In this document: one piece after another, positions 36,332 to 45,660 of the stretch
Position numbering within the stretch: position 1 is the first letter of the stretch
Layout: the number at the start of each line of letters is the position of its first letter
Notes under the pieces: model-generated
Told to the model about the DNA's origin: nothing
Seen by the model: only the letters and a program-made list of their open reading frames with translations
Database searches by the model: none
Assembly (NCBI GenBank): GCA_964423615.1
Contig: CAYRFQ010000033.1
Location: 16,612 to 80,611, forward strand
Direction of reading: 5' to 3'
DNA length: 64,000 nucleotides
DNA from: CAYRFQ01 sp964423615
Lineage (GTDB): Bacteria; Planctomycetota; Planctomycetia; Gemmatales; Gemmataceae
Program-made: the position numbers and the translations under genes

Positions 36332-37555
36332 ATGCTGTCACAGTTCACTCAAAAAATTACAAGTTGCCAACCGAAGTTCGATTTCGTCAAGGCACACTTT
36401 CAATGCGAACAAAACGCCTACTCGCGACTAAACCCAAATGGCTATGTCAACTTTGGTTCGGCCCAGAACCACCTGCCACGCGAGGACCTGAATCGCAAAC
36501 TTCAAGCCGCTTCCCTTTGCTCCGAAGACACCAAGTACCAGCCGTTCTCAGGCAAACAAGACACCAAAGAAATCGTCGCCGCTTTCCTCTCTCGAATGTC
36601 CGAGCATACTGTTTCCCCGACCAACGTGGTTCTGGGCAACGGCGTCATAAGTTTGCTAGAAGCCCTTGCTTTCGCTATCCTCGACGAGGACGATAGCGTC
36701 CTGGTTCCCACACCAGTTTTTCCAGCCCTCGTCACGGCCCTTACATTTCGCACAAAAGCCAACGTTTCGTTCCTGAACACCCAACCTGACGATTTCCTCG
36801 TAACGACGGAAATGGTACGCCAGGCCATCGAACAACACCAGGCTCGTGGAAAAAGACTGAAGGCCATATTGCTTTGTTCTCCTGGGAATCCGGTCGGTCA
36901 GGTCTTCACACAATCGGAGTTACGGGAAATCATTTCGCTTGCAGAGGCGGCAAACTGCGCTCTCATCATCGACGAGATATATGCCCAAAGTTGTTTCAAT
37001 GGAGTGGACTTTCAGAGTGCTCTCGCATTCGATTCGGATAACGTTTTTGTCCTCGGCGGCCTCTCGAAAGACTTCGGCCTAGCGGGCCATGCGGTGGCGT
37101 GGCTCCACGGACTTCACCAGCAGGTCATGATAGCCGTCAACAAACAGGCCCATTTCTACCGGCTACCAGCCCCGGTGCAAACTCTCACCAAGTCGCTCCT
37201 GGATGGTGTGTGGTGTTCTGAATTCACTCGAAAGAACCGAAGCAACTTATCGACTACCTTCGAGGTTTGCCGAGAACGATTCGAAAGAATGAAAGTTCCC
37301 GTCGTTCCGTCCTGGGCAGGTTTATGTGTATGGTTCGATCTCCGGAATTATCTATCGAGTCCAACGTTCGATGGTGAACTGAACCTCTATCAATACATGT
37401 TAGAGCAACATCGAGTTCACATCAGTCCGGGAAATGGTTTTCACTGTACAACGCCTGGGTTCTACCGCATATGTTTTACTCAAACTACCGACGTGTTACT
37501 CGAGGGACTTGATCGCATGGAAAACGCTCTGCGGTCCCTCATCCCAGTCGGATAG
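36332..37555 (+). CDS. PLP-dependent aminotransferase class I/II
   Basis: A 407-residue fold-type I enzyme. The PLP lysine is in LSKDFGLAGHAVAW (about 250), with upstream DEIYAQSCF and CSPGNPVGQVFT that bind the cofactor. It resembles the 1-aminocyclopropane-1-carboxylate synthase/aspartate aminotransferase subgroup, but the true substrate is not readable. It is followed after 80 bp by cysE and cysK, so it could take part in sulfur amino acid metabolism. The start is ATG 36332. Confidence 0.88.
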   Translation: MLSQFTQKITSCQPKFDFVKAHFQCEQNAYSRLNPNGYVNFGSAQNHLPREDLNRKLQAASLCSEDTKYQPFSGKQDTKEIVAAFLSRMSEHTVSPTNVVLGNGVISLLEALAFAILDEDDSVLVPTPVFPALVTALTFRTKANVSFLNTQPDDFLVTTEMVRQAIEQHQARGKRLKAILLCSPGNPVGQVFTQSELREIISLAEAANCALIIDEIYAQSCFNGVDFQSALAFDSDNVFVLGGLSKDFGLAGHAVAWLHGLHQQVMIAVNKQAHFYRLPAPVQTLTKSLLDGVWCSEFTRKNRSNLSTTFEVCRERFERMKVPVVPSWAGLCVWFDLRNYLSSPTFDGELNLYQYMLEQHRVHISPGNGFHCTTPGFYRICFTQTTDVLLEGLDRMENALRSLIPVG

Positions 37556-37634
37556 CAAAAATCACTTTCGTCCGTGAATTGTCTTCAACTACTCTTTCAG
37601 CGATTCCTTCTCACTCAAGTCAGGACCATTTATC

Positions 37635-38501
37635 ATGACCGATACTACCATCGAATACCGCAATGACCGTCCGTCCATGGCCCGCCAGACCGGGGAAATG
37701 ACCTCCGATGGCGTGATCGATTACACACGGCAACAACAGGATATTCAAGATTTCACCGATGCGGCTATGGAATACATCATTCAAGGCTTACTCGTCCGGC
37801 GAAATGGAGCCCAATACAGAAATACGAAACTAGCAAGAGAACTCTACGACCGCCTCGTTGACCTTCTCTATCCTTTCGGTAACCGGTATTCGATGGACAT
37901 CCCGGGTTTGGCCGTTACATTTGTCTGGCACGAACTTCCCGAGGTGATCAAGACGTGCGAGATAGACGCTGCCAGATACATGGAGGAAGATCCCGCGATG
38001 GAGTTTGCCGAAGAAGTGTACTTTGGATGTATCGGCTTCTTGGCAACGGTAGCTCATCGGATCGCGAATGCCCTCTCTCGTTTGAAGGCTCCAGTCATTC
38101 CACGGGCCATAGCTTGTTACTCGCAGTCCAAAACAGGAATCGACATTCATCCAGCCACTACTATCGGTGAGGGACTGTTCATCGACCACGGCACAGGCGT
38201 GGCGATTGGATGCACAGCCGTGTTAGGGCGTAATGTGAACATATACAAAGGTGTCGTGCTCGGTACGAGATCGAAACCCCGCAAGCAAACCGAGGAAACT
38301 ACTGGACAACTCAAGAAACGCCACCCCACCATCAGCGATAACGTGAGCTTGTACACCAATGCGTTCGTAGGTGGTGACATCGTCGTGGGAGAGGGCGCTG
38401 TCATCGGAGCCTATGCCTTCGTCACAGATGACGTTCCACCAGGTGAAGTAGTACTACCAATCGAAATCGAGATGCAGAGAGAAGTAATGGGAAAAAGATA
38501 A
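37635..38501 (+). CDS. cysE: Serine O-acetyltransferase
   Basis: A 288-residue enzyme that acetylates serine to O-acetylserine, the first step of cysteine synthesis. The C-terminal left-handed beta-helix shows the hexapeptide repeats KTGIDIHPATTIGEGLFIDH, GTGVAIGCTAVLGRNVNIYK and NAFVGGDIVVGEGAVIGAY, with the catalytic His/Asp in IDHGTG. The N-terminal ~130 residues are helical. It belongs to the EpsC/SAT group. It lies directly upstream of cysK with a hairpin between them. Confidence 0.92.
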   Translation: MTDTTIEYRNDRPSMARQTGEMTSDGVIDYTRQQQDIQDFTDAAMEYIIQGLLVRRNGAQYRNTKLARELYDRLVDLLYPFGNRYSMDIPGLAVTFVWHELPEVIKTCEIDAARYMEEDPAMEFAEEVYFGCIGFLATVAHRIANALSRLKAPVIPRAIACYSQSKTGIDIHPATTIGEGLFIDHGTGVAIGCTAVLGRNVNIYKGVVLGTRSKPRKQTEETTGQLKKRHPTISDNVSLYTNAFVGGDIVVGEGAVIGAYAFVTDDVPPGEVVLPIEIEMQREVMGKR

Positions 38502-38527
38502 TAAAGAAAAGCCAATAAGGACAACAC

Positions 38528-38560
38528 ATGTTCCCTCGTTGCGACCCAACGAGGGAACAT
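38528..38560. other. Perfect hairpin between cysE and cysK
   Basis: Arms of 14 bp, ATGTTCCCTCGTTG and CAACGAGGGAACAT, are separated by the loop CGACC. It may be a terminator, an attenuator or an mRNA stabiliser. It is followed by an AT-rich stretch (AAAAATTAAAATC, about 25 bp further on) rather than a U-run directly at the stem. Confidence 0.6.
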
Positions 38561-38615
38561 CATAAACCACCCATGACAGAGTTAAAAATTAAAATCAATA
38601 ACTGGAGTTCCCATA

Positions 38616-39578
38616 ATGATAGCTTCTCGACCTCACGGACGAATCTATAACTGCATCACCGAAACGATTGGCAACACACCGTTAATTCGTCTGAACAGCG
38701 TCGTGGACGGCGCGCAAGCTACGGTAGTTGGAAAGCTCGAAACGTTCAATCCGTTATGGTCAGTGAAGGATCGCATCGGTCTGGCAATGGTCGAAAACGC
38801 CGAGAGGGAAGGTAAAATCAATAAGGATACCCTCATCATCGAGCCGACGAGTGGGAACACAGGTATCGCCTTGGCTTGGGTGTGTGCACGCCGAGGATAT
38901 CGCCTCGTCGTAACAATGCCCGAGACCATGTCCGTCGAGCGACGGCGGTTGATGGAGGCATTTGGTGCCGAAGTCATTCTCACGCCTGGTGACCAAGGCA
39001 TGACAGGCGCCGTTGCCAAAGCGGAAGAATTACAAAGAGAGCATCCCAACTCGTTCATACCACACCAATTTCGAAACAAAGCGAATCCCCGGTGTCATGG
39101 CGAAACGACTGCGGAAGAAATATGGACCGACACAAACGGAGAAGTTGATATTCTCGTCGCCGGTGTTGGGACCGGCGGAACGATATCGGGCATCAGTGAA
39201 GTTCTGAAAAATCGAAAGCCATCCTTTCGCGCGGTTGCCGTCGAGCCAAAGAACAACCCGCTGATCAGCCAACGAATGGCCGGACAACAACTCACACCGG
39301 GTTCCCACAAAATACAAGGCACCGGTGTACCATTTGTCCCAGACAACCTCAACGTGGAGATCGTCGATGAAGTCGTTCACGTTACAGACGAAGAAGCGAT
39401 AACGATGACCCGGCGACTCGCACGCGAAGAAGCGATGCTCTGTGGGATCAGTTCCGGAGCGGCCGTCCACGCCGCCGTCCAGGTAGCACGGCGAGCAGAG
39501 AACGCCGGAAAACTGATCGTCGTCATCCTCGGTGACCTCGGGGAACGTTATCTCAGCACTTCGCTCTATCCCAATTGA
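38616..39578 (+). CDS. cysK: Cysteine synthase (O-acetylserine sulfhydrylase)
   Basis: A 320-residue fold-type II PLP enzyme making cysteine from O-acetylserine and sulfide. The PLP lysine is in NPLWSVKDRIGLAM (about residue 50), the substrate loop is EPTSGNTGIALAWV, and the phosphate-binding glycine loop is GVGTGGTISGISEVL. The C-terminal GISSGAAVHAAVQVA is also typical. The usual NPxxSVKDR is NPLWSVKDR. With cysE it makes a two-step cassette. Confidence 0.95.
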   Translation: MIASRPHGRIYNCITETIGNTPLIRLNSVVDGAQATVVGKLETFNPLWSVKDRIGLAMVENAEREGKINKDTLIIEPTSGNTGIALAWVCARRGYRLVVTMPETMSVERRRLMEAFGAEVILTPGDQGMTGAVAKAEELQREHPNSFIPHQFRNKANPRCHGETTAEEIWTDTNGEVDILVAGVGTGGTISGISEVLKNRKPSFRAVAVEPKNNPLISQRMAGQQLTPGSHKIQGTGVPFVPDNLNVEIVDEVVHVTDEEAITMTRRLAREEAMLCGISSGAAVHAAVQVARRAENAGKLIVVILGDLGERYLSTSLYPN

Positions 39579-39698
39579 TGTGCTTTCGAGGTGTCATTCG
39601 ACGGTCACACCGACTGGGCCATCGAGTTACACACTCCAACACCAAAGAAAAACAGGGACATACATTTCTTCTTCCCCGTTCCCTCTCCTCCACTCTCT

Positions 39699-39724
39699 GT
39701 TCCCTGTTCCCTATTCCCTATTCC
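39699..39724. repeat. 7-bp tandem repeat
   Basis: About 3.7 copies of the heptamers GTTCCCT/ATTCCCT run across the end of the convergent DUF6797 gene. They are embedded in a longer C/T-rich stretch beginning near 39665. Confidence 0.7.
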
Positions 39725-41988
39725 GAACTATTAATTGTGGCATGGATCGTACCGGCGACAAGTTCCCCGTCTGTCGCACCGATTTGATAGGTGATATTCA
39801 AATTCGTAACGGGCTCGACTTTCGCCAGATGAAGCAAAACGCCTCGCTCATCTTTGGTGAGTGAGATCTTCCGCACTCGGACTTCTTCTTTCGGTTTCGC
39901 TGGGTACTTACCAAACTTCACACTGTATTGATCGAGAGCCCAGTTCCGTGGATCGGTTGCCAGTTTCGGATCGAGTGACCCGTCGAAGGTCAAGTGAATC
40001 CCCTCTTTCGAAACGCGGTAGGCGAGCGGCATATACGTTGGTTTACCCGTGTAACGAACTCGACAGAAGGTCCCGTCACGTACTGCGTTCGTGTCCCACC
40101 CACGCAGGCCGCACAGATAGAGTTGTCCATCCTTGGGGTGAAACCGGCCTCGCATGATTCCACTCCGGAAGAACAGCGGAAACATAAAGGCCGCTCCCTG
40201 CGCTTCCTTGTGAGTCCGGTCCAACATAATATGAAAGAGTTTGCAATGCCCATACGACGTATGCAACATGTGCCCTTTCAGTGGTCCCCATTTGTCGCTC
40301 GTGACCCAGATCTGACTTCCAGCCGATCGGTCCACGGTTTTCGGCAACCAGAGAATGGCTTTGGACCAAGGCGGCATTAGGCTCCTATCTTCGGCCCGGA
40401 GTGACGTGCGAAATCCGTAATAGGCTCCTTTACGAAGTTGGTAGATCGGCGTCTGCGGAATCCCGTTACCCTCGTTGTCGCCGACTGTCATGAACCCATC
40501 GGGGCCGATACCCATTCCATTGGGTTCCCGCAAACCTCTCGCAAACACTTCGAGCTTTGACCCGTCCGGAGGTAGCTTCATGACGCAACAGTTCTCACCA
40601 CGGAGCGAAGGCATATAGTGCCCACTGCGGCAGTAGTAGAAGTTCCCCTCCTTGTCCGTCCTCAAGTCCATCACGAACTCGTGTCGTTGCGGCGTCAATC
40701 CAGCGTCGTTGTTAAAGTTCTCGTAGAAATCAGCCTCGCCGTCGTTGTTCAGGTCGTGGAGTCGCGTGATCTGGTCTCGGCCCGCGGTGTAGATGACTCC
40801 GTTCACGATCTTCAAACCAAGCGGCTGTTGGAGTCCAGCGGCATATCGTCTCCACTTGAGGCAACTCAGCCCCTTGTCGATCCCCGAGACGATCCAAACA
40901 TCACCATCCCAGGTCGAGAGAGCGGCGCGACCATCATCGAAGAAATCCATCGCTCCGAATCGGAACTTGGCCCCCCAAGGATTGTCCGTTGGGGGCATCA
41001 GTTCGTCCGTCACGTAAGCCCCCCTCGGACGGCCGAGTCGCCCTTTGCTAGTCAACGTCTCGGGCCAACGTGCCGGTCCGCCTTTCGTATACTTGTGAAG
41101 ATCTTCCACTTCTCCTGTGGCGAACTCGGCGAACTCTTTCTCCTGTCCCTTCGAAATGCGGGAGATCACGACCTGGAACGAATTGGATTGTTGGCTCGCT
41201 GGGATGAACAGCAACAGACGTCCGTTTTCGACCTCCCATCTCGTCTGCTTCGGCGCTCCAACGACTCGAGCAACGATGTGTCCACCTTTGACTTCCAATC
41301 CCGCGATCGTATCTTCCGCAAGTTCTTTCTTGTGTCGAAAAGCAAAGTCACCGCCTTTGGCGATTCCGCCCTTGGCCCCCAACTCCTCCGCAACAAGTAG
41401 ACCCAACGGTTCGCATGACGGACCGACCGCGAAGTTCCGCAAGAAGACAGTCATTTGCCCTTGCGTCTTCGACGCTGGCATCTCCAGGACCCGACAATCA
41501 TCAACGGTGTAAGACAAAACTACTTTCCGACCGTGCAGATACATCCCGCGGTACTTGGCCCAATTCGAGGGAAGCGGACCTTCCTTCGGCTTCCGAGGGT
41601 CGTCCCACAAGCCATCGTGACTCCAACCGGGACCGACCGGCGTTTGGAAATGAATCGTTCCTGCGATCGCCGGACCTTGATTCTTGTAGACGCCTTTCCA
41701 ATCGATGTATCCCCCCGACCACGCCGACGCGACTCGCATATGGTCTGTGTCGTAACAAATGTTGGACGAGTTGTCGGAGTCGAGACTGATCAGTCGACCG
41801 CGAAAAACATAATTGCCCAGTCGGTCCGACCTGAGTTGTTTCTGTGTGCCGAGTTTGCGTCCGTCGGCTGCCATGTGGGTTGAGAGGACCGGACCATAAA
41901 GATCACGAGTGGTTTTCTCATCTGCGTAAAGATGCGTGGGACCGCAGACGACTGGCAGCAAGCTGAGCAGGAAGATAAACCAACGCAT
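39718..41988 (-). CDS. DUF6797-domain protein, secreted
   Basis: A 756-residue exported protein (signal MRWFIFLLSLLPVVCGPTHL). The N-terminal half (RDLYGPVLSTHMAADGRKLG, YIDWKGVYKNQGPAIAGTIH) matches the DUF6797 family, and the central part (VIYTAGRDQITRLHDLNNDG, NGMGIGPDGFMTVGDNEGNG) resembles the glucose/sorbosone-dehydrogenase-type propeller. No cytochrome motif is present. These proteins are found in planctomycetes near ThuA and cytochrome c genes, as here, and are suspected to act on sugars in the periplasm. Confidence 0.8.
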   Translation of the reverse strand: MRWFIFLLSLLPVVCGPTHLYADEKTTRDLYGPVLSTHMAADGRKLGTQKQLRSDRLGNYVFRGRLISLDSDNSSNICYDTDHMRVASAWSGGYIDWKGVYKNQGPAIAGTIHFQTPVGPGWSHDGLWDDPRKPKEGPLPSNWAKYRGMYLHGRKVVLSYTVDDCRVLEMPASKTQGQMTVFLRNFAVGPSCEPLGLLVAEELGAKGGIAKGGDFAFRHKKELAEDTIAGLEVKGGHIVARVVGAPKQTRWEVENGRLLLFIPASQQSNSFQVVISRISKGQEKEFAEFATGEVEDLHKYTKGGPARWPETLTSKGRLGRPRGAYVTDELMPPTDNPWGAKFRFGAMDFFDDGRAALSTWDGDVWIVSGIDKGLSCLKWRRYAAGLQQPLGLKIVNGVIYTAGRDQITRLHDLNNDGEADFYENFNNDAGLTPQRHEFVMDLRTDKEGNFYYCRSGHYMPSLRGENCCVMKLPPDGSKLEVFARGLREPNGMGIGPDGFMTVGDNEGNGIPQTPIYQLRKGAYYGFRTSLRAEDRSLMPPWSKAILWLPKTVDRSAGSQIWVTSDKWGPLKGHMLHTSYGHCKLFHIMLDRTHKEAQGAAFMFPLFFRSGIMRGRFHPKDGQLYLCGLRGWDTNAVRDGTFCRVRYTGKPTYMPLAYRVSKEGIHLTFDGSLDPKLATDPRNWALDQYSVKFGKYPAKPKEEVRVRKISLTKDERGVLLHLAKVEPVTNLNITYQIGATDGELVAGTIHATINSSE

Positions 41989-42401
41989 TCGAAAAAACTC
42001 CTGGGAGAGTATTGTTGTCGGAGTTGGGACGGAAAGCAGCAGACATACTCGGAACCCAAAAGTTATCCCTGTCTGGTTTTTGTTTGGGAGTTAGGTGGCA
42101 CCCCACCGCTTTGGGCTCTTGTCATTTCTTGTTTGTACTTCGAGGGACCTAATTATCCACTCTCAGCACAATTCGGACGTCCGGAACTTTTACGTATCCG
42201 CTGTTCTCACTACTATTGAGAACTGCGCGGATCATGTAGCGGGCACACTTGGAACGGGTAATTTCTAGTTGTCCGTTTTTTTTGTTTGTCGTAGGTACAC
42301 GCGAGCCGCGTATACCTACGAACCGGACAAGCATTTCTTTTCCATTCCCCGTGTGCCTGCTACGTTGATTCATTAGCCGCGCAGGTCTCAATAGGAGCAT
42401 C
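41989..42401. other. Intergenic region with inverted repeat
   Basis: About 410 bp between two minus-strand genes. It contains a 14-bp-arm hairpin (42290-42320) and a sequence related to 49035-49065. No open frame is convincing. Confidence 0.5.
42290..42320. repeat. Inverted repeat CGTAGGTACACGCG
   Basis: CGTAGGTACACGCG, spacer AGC, then CGCGTATACCTACG, with one G-T mismatch. The left arm recurs at 48828-48841, and the downstream ACGAACCGGACAAGCATTTC resembles GCGAACCGGATTAGCATTTC at about 49035. It may act as terminator of the ThuA transcript or be a dispersed repeat. Confidence 0.6.
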
Positions 42402-43145
42402 CTATTTGGGAGTCCGTCGCGTCGTCCAAAAGATGGCGTTAACCAACATCCGCCGGAAGTTCGGGTCGTCGAAATCCTCAACCACGCCCAACGACGTGTA
42501 GAACATCCGTCCCCCCTTGTAGCTATTGATCAAAGTCACCGGGTGCTTTTGGTTTCCGATGGAGCCTTCCTGCAACACCGTCGTTGTCTTGGGCAACGGT
42601 CCGGTTTTATAAAGCCGATAGGATTGGAATGGTTTTACACCTTTGAGGATCGGATGATCACCCTTGATGTTCGTGACCTGCACCTTTTGATTGCCGTAGT
42701 GGCCCTTGTAATTATTCCCAAGGACTTTCAAATCGAATGTTTTATTCACATCGCGACTGAAGGCATGACTCGCTGTTCGGATTCCGACAATAGGTTTGCC
42801 TTGCATCCAGTGTGTCCGGATGAGGTCCATCTGTTCCGGGACCAATCGCATCCGGCGGGCAAATAACAGCAACAGATCAGCCGACTTCAACGCGTCGAGA
42901 TTCTTCAATTCCCGGATTCCGTCGTGTCCCCACGACGCGGTGATCGTCACGTTATACTTCTTTTTCAGAAACTTGGAGAACTCCTTCAACGACGGTTCCG
43001 ACTTATACTCGCGAGCCCCGGAGATGATATGAATTCGCAGAGGTTTCTTGTCCGTTGGCTTTTTGTCTCCGGCAACGGCCAAGCTCGGGAAAACCATTAC
43101 AACGAACGCAATCGCTGCGACAAGGGAGAGAGAATGTTGTTTCAT
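42402..43145 (-). CDS. ThuA-domain protein, exported
   Basis: A 247-residue protein with a signal peptide (SLSLVAAIAFVVMVFPSLAV). The ThuA/trehalose-utilisation fold (class I glutamine-amidotransferase-like) shows in LLLFARRMRLVPEQMDLIRT, GKPIVGIRTASHAF and the C-terminal GGRMFYTSLGVVEDFDDPNF. Such proteins lack the usual glutaminase cysteine and probably act in sugar metabolism. It is separated from DUF6797 by 410 bp on the same strand; the cytochrome gene is divergent. Confidence 0.9.
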   Translation of the reverse strand: MKQHSLSLVAAIAFVVMVFPSLAVAGDKKPTDKKPLRIHIISGAREYKSEPSLKEFSKFLKKKYNVTITASWGHDGIRELKNLDALKSADLLLLFARRMRLVPEQMDLIRTHWMQGKPIVGIRTASHAFSRDVNKTFDLKVLGNNYKGHYGNQKVQVTNIKGDHPILKGVKPFQSYRLYKTGPLPKTTTVLQEGSIGNQKHPVTLINSYKGGRMFYTSLGVVEDFDDPNFRRMLVNAIFWTTRRTPK

Positions 43146-43267
43146 CGTAGGAAGTCTGGGTCGTGAGTGATATCGTTGGATAAGATTTCCTTCCGTTATA
43201 TCATAGAAATTCCGTTGGGTGCATTATTCTCGCCATTGCATGCCAATTTCGAACCTGAGGTTTCGCC

Positions 43268-45508
43268 ATGAAACGAACTGCGCCTTCCTCTCTCAACCAT
43301 TTGCACCTCTTGACGCTCATATTTCTCCTCGGGTTGTCGTCATTCCCGTGCCCAACGGCGTTTGCTGAACTTCCTCCGAATCTGTACCAGTCACCGAACC
43401 AAAAGGCACCCCAACCGCTCCAACTTTGGGGAACAGAAAAGAACAACCCTGACGCCAACCAACAACCTGGACTGGTTTTGCGGTTGCGTTCCTTTGCCAA
43501 CAACGACTTGGTCGATTATCGAGTCTCCAGATTAGCGGCGCTGGCGGTTCCGGCCGGAGAGACACCGAGTCCGTTTCTTCCTGCGGAACGATTCGAAGCT
43601 CACTTCCGAGGGTCCATTCAGTTACGTCTCTGGCGTCCGGCCACGTTTTGGTTTCATGGTCGAGGGAAGGCGATCCTGTCCATCAACGGCAAGCAACTCC
43701 TGAAGGTCTCCGGGAACGATTTGTCGAAGCAAAAGGCCAAGGTGCGATTGGAAACCGGTACAAACAGATTGAGTATCGCTTACCGTAGTCCCGAGAAAGG
43801 CGATGCCGAGATACGCCTCCTGTGGGATTCGTCGAAACATCCTCCAGGCGATGTTCCGCCCTGGGTGTTTCGACACGATGCAACTTCGCGTGATCTCGTG
43901 GTCGCCCAGCAGCGCCAACGGGGCCGATATCTACTGGCCAAGCAAAGATGCACGGCTTGCCATACTGCTCCGGAATTCGGCAAACACGCCATGCCAGAGC
44001 TTGAGATGGATGCGCCGAACTTGGAGAAAGTCGGTAGTCGGTTGAAAGAAAAGTTCCTTGCGAACTGGATTCACGATCCCACCACGATTCGACCAAACGC
44101 GACCATGCCTCGTGTGTTGCACACCGGTTCTGCGGGGGCTGAGACGAAGGCCTTCCAAGATGCTTGGGACATCGCTGCGTTTCTTTCGAGTCGAGGAAAA
44201 GCCGATACAATCGTCCCTCCGGAAATGACGAACAAAGCCAACATCGCGGCGGGAGGCCATCGCTTCGCAAGTCTCGGGTGCGTCGCCTGTCACATTCAGT
44301 CAAAGGAAGAGAAAAAGGAAGCCCTTACTTTTTCCGTGGTGAGTCTCGATTACGTCAAGGAAAAATATCATCCCAAAGCTCTCATAGCTTTCTTGCAAAA
44401 CCCACGACAACATTATCGCTGGATTACGATGCCCGACTTCCGTTTGTCCGAAAAGGAAGCCACGCAGCTTGCAGCCTACCTGTGGAACCGCAAGCAAAAG
44501 CAACTGCCTGACTCGCCGAACGGCACCCGTCCAAACCCTCAACGCGGGAAAAAACTGTACGCTTCTGTTGGGTGTGTGAATTGTCATCCGGGTGAGAAAA
44601 CCTCAGCCATTTTACCAAAGACCCAACTGCATGCGGCCACACTCAGGGACATTCGCAAAGGCAAACAAACTGGCTGCTTGGCCATCAAGCCAAAAGGACA
44701 ATCGCCACTCTTTCGCCTCTCGAAATCCGACAGGCTGGCCATCATTTCGTTCCTCGAAACCCCGTTAACGTCCCTGACCCGACGCTCAGCCCTTTCGTTC
44801 TCGCACCGTCGATTGGACGAGATGCGCTGTCTGGCTTGCCACGCGCGAGATGGACACGGCGATCGATTCTCCAAGTTGGGCAACACCATCGAGAAACTCT
44901 TGGCCGATTTGGGAGACCCCCAGGACGACTCACTACGGCAGTCCGCCAAGAATTCGTTCAAACAAATTCGACCAAAGCTCACCTGGGCAGGAGAGAAATT
45001 GTTACCGGCTTGGTTCGGGCCTTTCCTCGCCGGTGATCGGACCAAAAAACCGCGTCCGTGGTTGCATGCTCGTATGCCCTCGTTCCCTGTCGAAAACCAC
45101 CTCTTGGCCCAGGGGTTGGCGGCACACCACGGTTACTTACCCCAGTCACCGAAGCTGGCGAAGGTCGATGCCCAGCATGCCAAGACAGGCGCCATCTTGA
45201 TTGGTGAAATGGGCTTCAAGTGCGTGACCTGTCACGGAGTAGCCGACAAAAAGCCCGATGCCGTGTTCGAAGCTCCCGGCGTAAACCTCCAACTCATTCC
45301 GGGGCGAATCCGAAAAACGTTCTACTCACGCTGGATGCTCAACCCGAGTGCCATCGAGAAGTTTACACGCATGCCCAACTACACCCTCCCAGACGGAACC
45401 ACAGCGTTGTTCGAATATTTCGACGGAGAAGCGAGCGACCAGTACCGGGCCATCTGGCACCGAATGCTCCAACTCCACGCCAACGCGAAGAAAAACATGA
45501 TCAAGTAG
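43268..45508 (+). CDS. Five-heme cytochrome c family protein, exported
   Basis: A 746-residue secreted protein with a signal peptide (LHLLTLIFLLGLSSFPCPTA). Five CxxCH heme sites are visible: C228TACH, C338VACH, C436VNCH, C521LACH and C652VTCH. A possible PA14-like/carbohydrate-binding region (about 105-190) precedes the first heme. Met ligands such as RMPNYTLPDG occur late in the chain. It probably carries electrons from periplasmic sugar or small-molecule oxidation; the ThuA and DUF6797 neighbours fit that idea but the partner is not shown. Confidence 0.9.
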   Translation: MKRTAPSSLNHLHLLTLIFLLGLSSFPCPTAFAELPPNLYQSPNQKAPQPLQLWGTEKNNPDANQQPGLVLRLRSFANNDLVDYRVSRLAALAVPAGETPSPFLPAERFEAHFRGSIQLRLWRPATFWFHGRGKAILSINGKQLLKVSGNDLSKQKAKVRLETGTNRLSIAYRSPEKGDAEIRLLWDSSKHPPGDVPPWVFRHDATSRDLVVAQQRQRGRYLLAKQRCTACHTAPEFGKHAMPELEMDAPNLEKVGSRLKEKFLANWIHDPTTIRPNATMPRVLHTGSAGAETKAFQDAWDIAAFLSSRGKADTIVPPEMTNKANIAAGGHRFASLGCVACHIQSKEEKKEALTFSVVSLDYVKEKYHPKALIAFLQNPRQHYRWITMPDFRLSEKEATQLAAYLWNRKQKQLPDSPNGTRPNPQRGKKLYASVGCVNCHPGEKTSAILPKTQLHAATLRDIRKGKQTGCLAIKPKGQSPLFRLSKSDRLAIISFLETPLTSLTRRSALSFSHRRLDEMRCLACHARDGHGDRFSKLGNTIEKLLADLGDPQDDSLRQSAKNSFKQIRPKLTWAGEKLLPAWFGPFLAGDRTKKPRPWLHARMPSFPVENHLLAQGLAAHHGYLPQSPKLAKVDAQHAKTGAILIGEMGFKCVTCHGVADKKPDAVFEAPGVNLQLIPGRIRKTFYSRWMLNPSAIEKFTRMPNYTLPDGTTALFEYFDGEASDQYRAIWHRMLQLHANAKKNMIK

Positions 45509-45660
45509 ACTTTGCCGGGGACAACATCGAAACTCCCGGTCAACCGACGTTACTGAGGTTGAACGATTTGGGGTTACTGGTAAGAACACCAATAGGGCGA
45601 ATACAGTAGCCTCGACCATGAACACCCGGCCTGCAATCGACTCGAGACGAAGTACACCAC

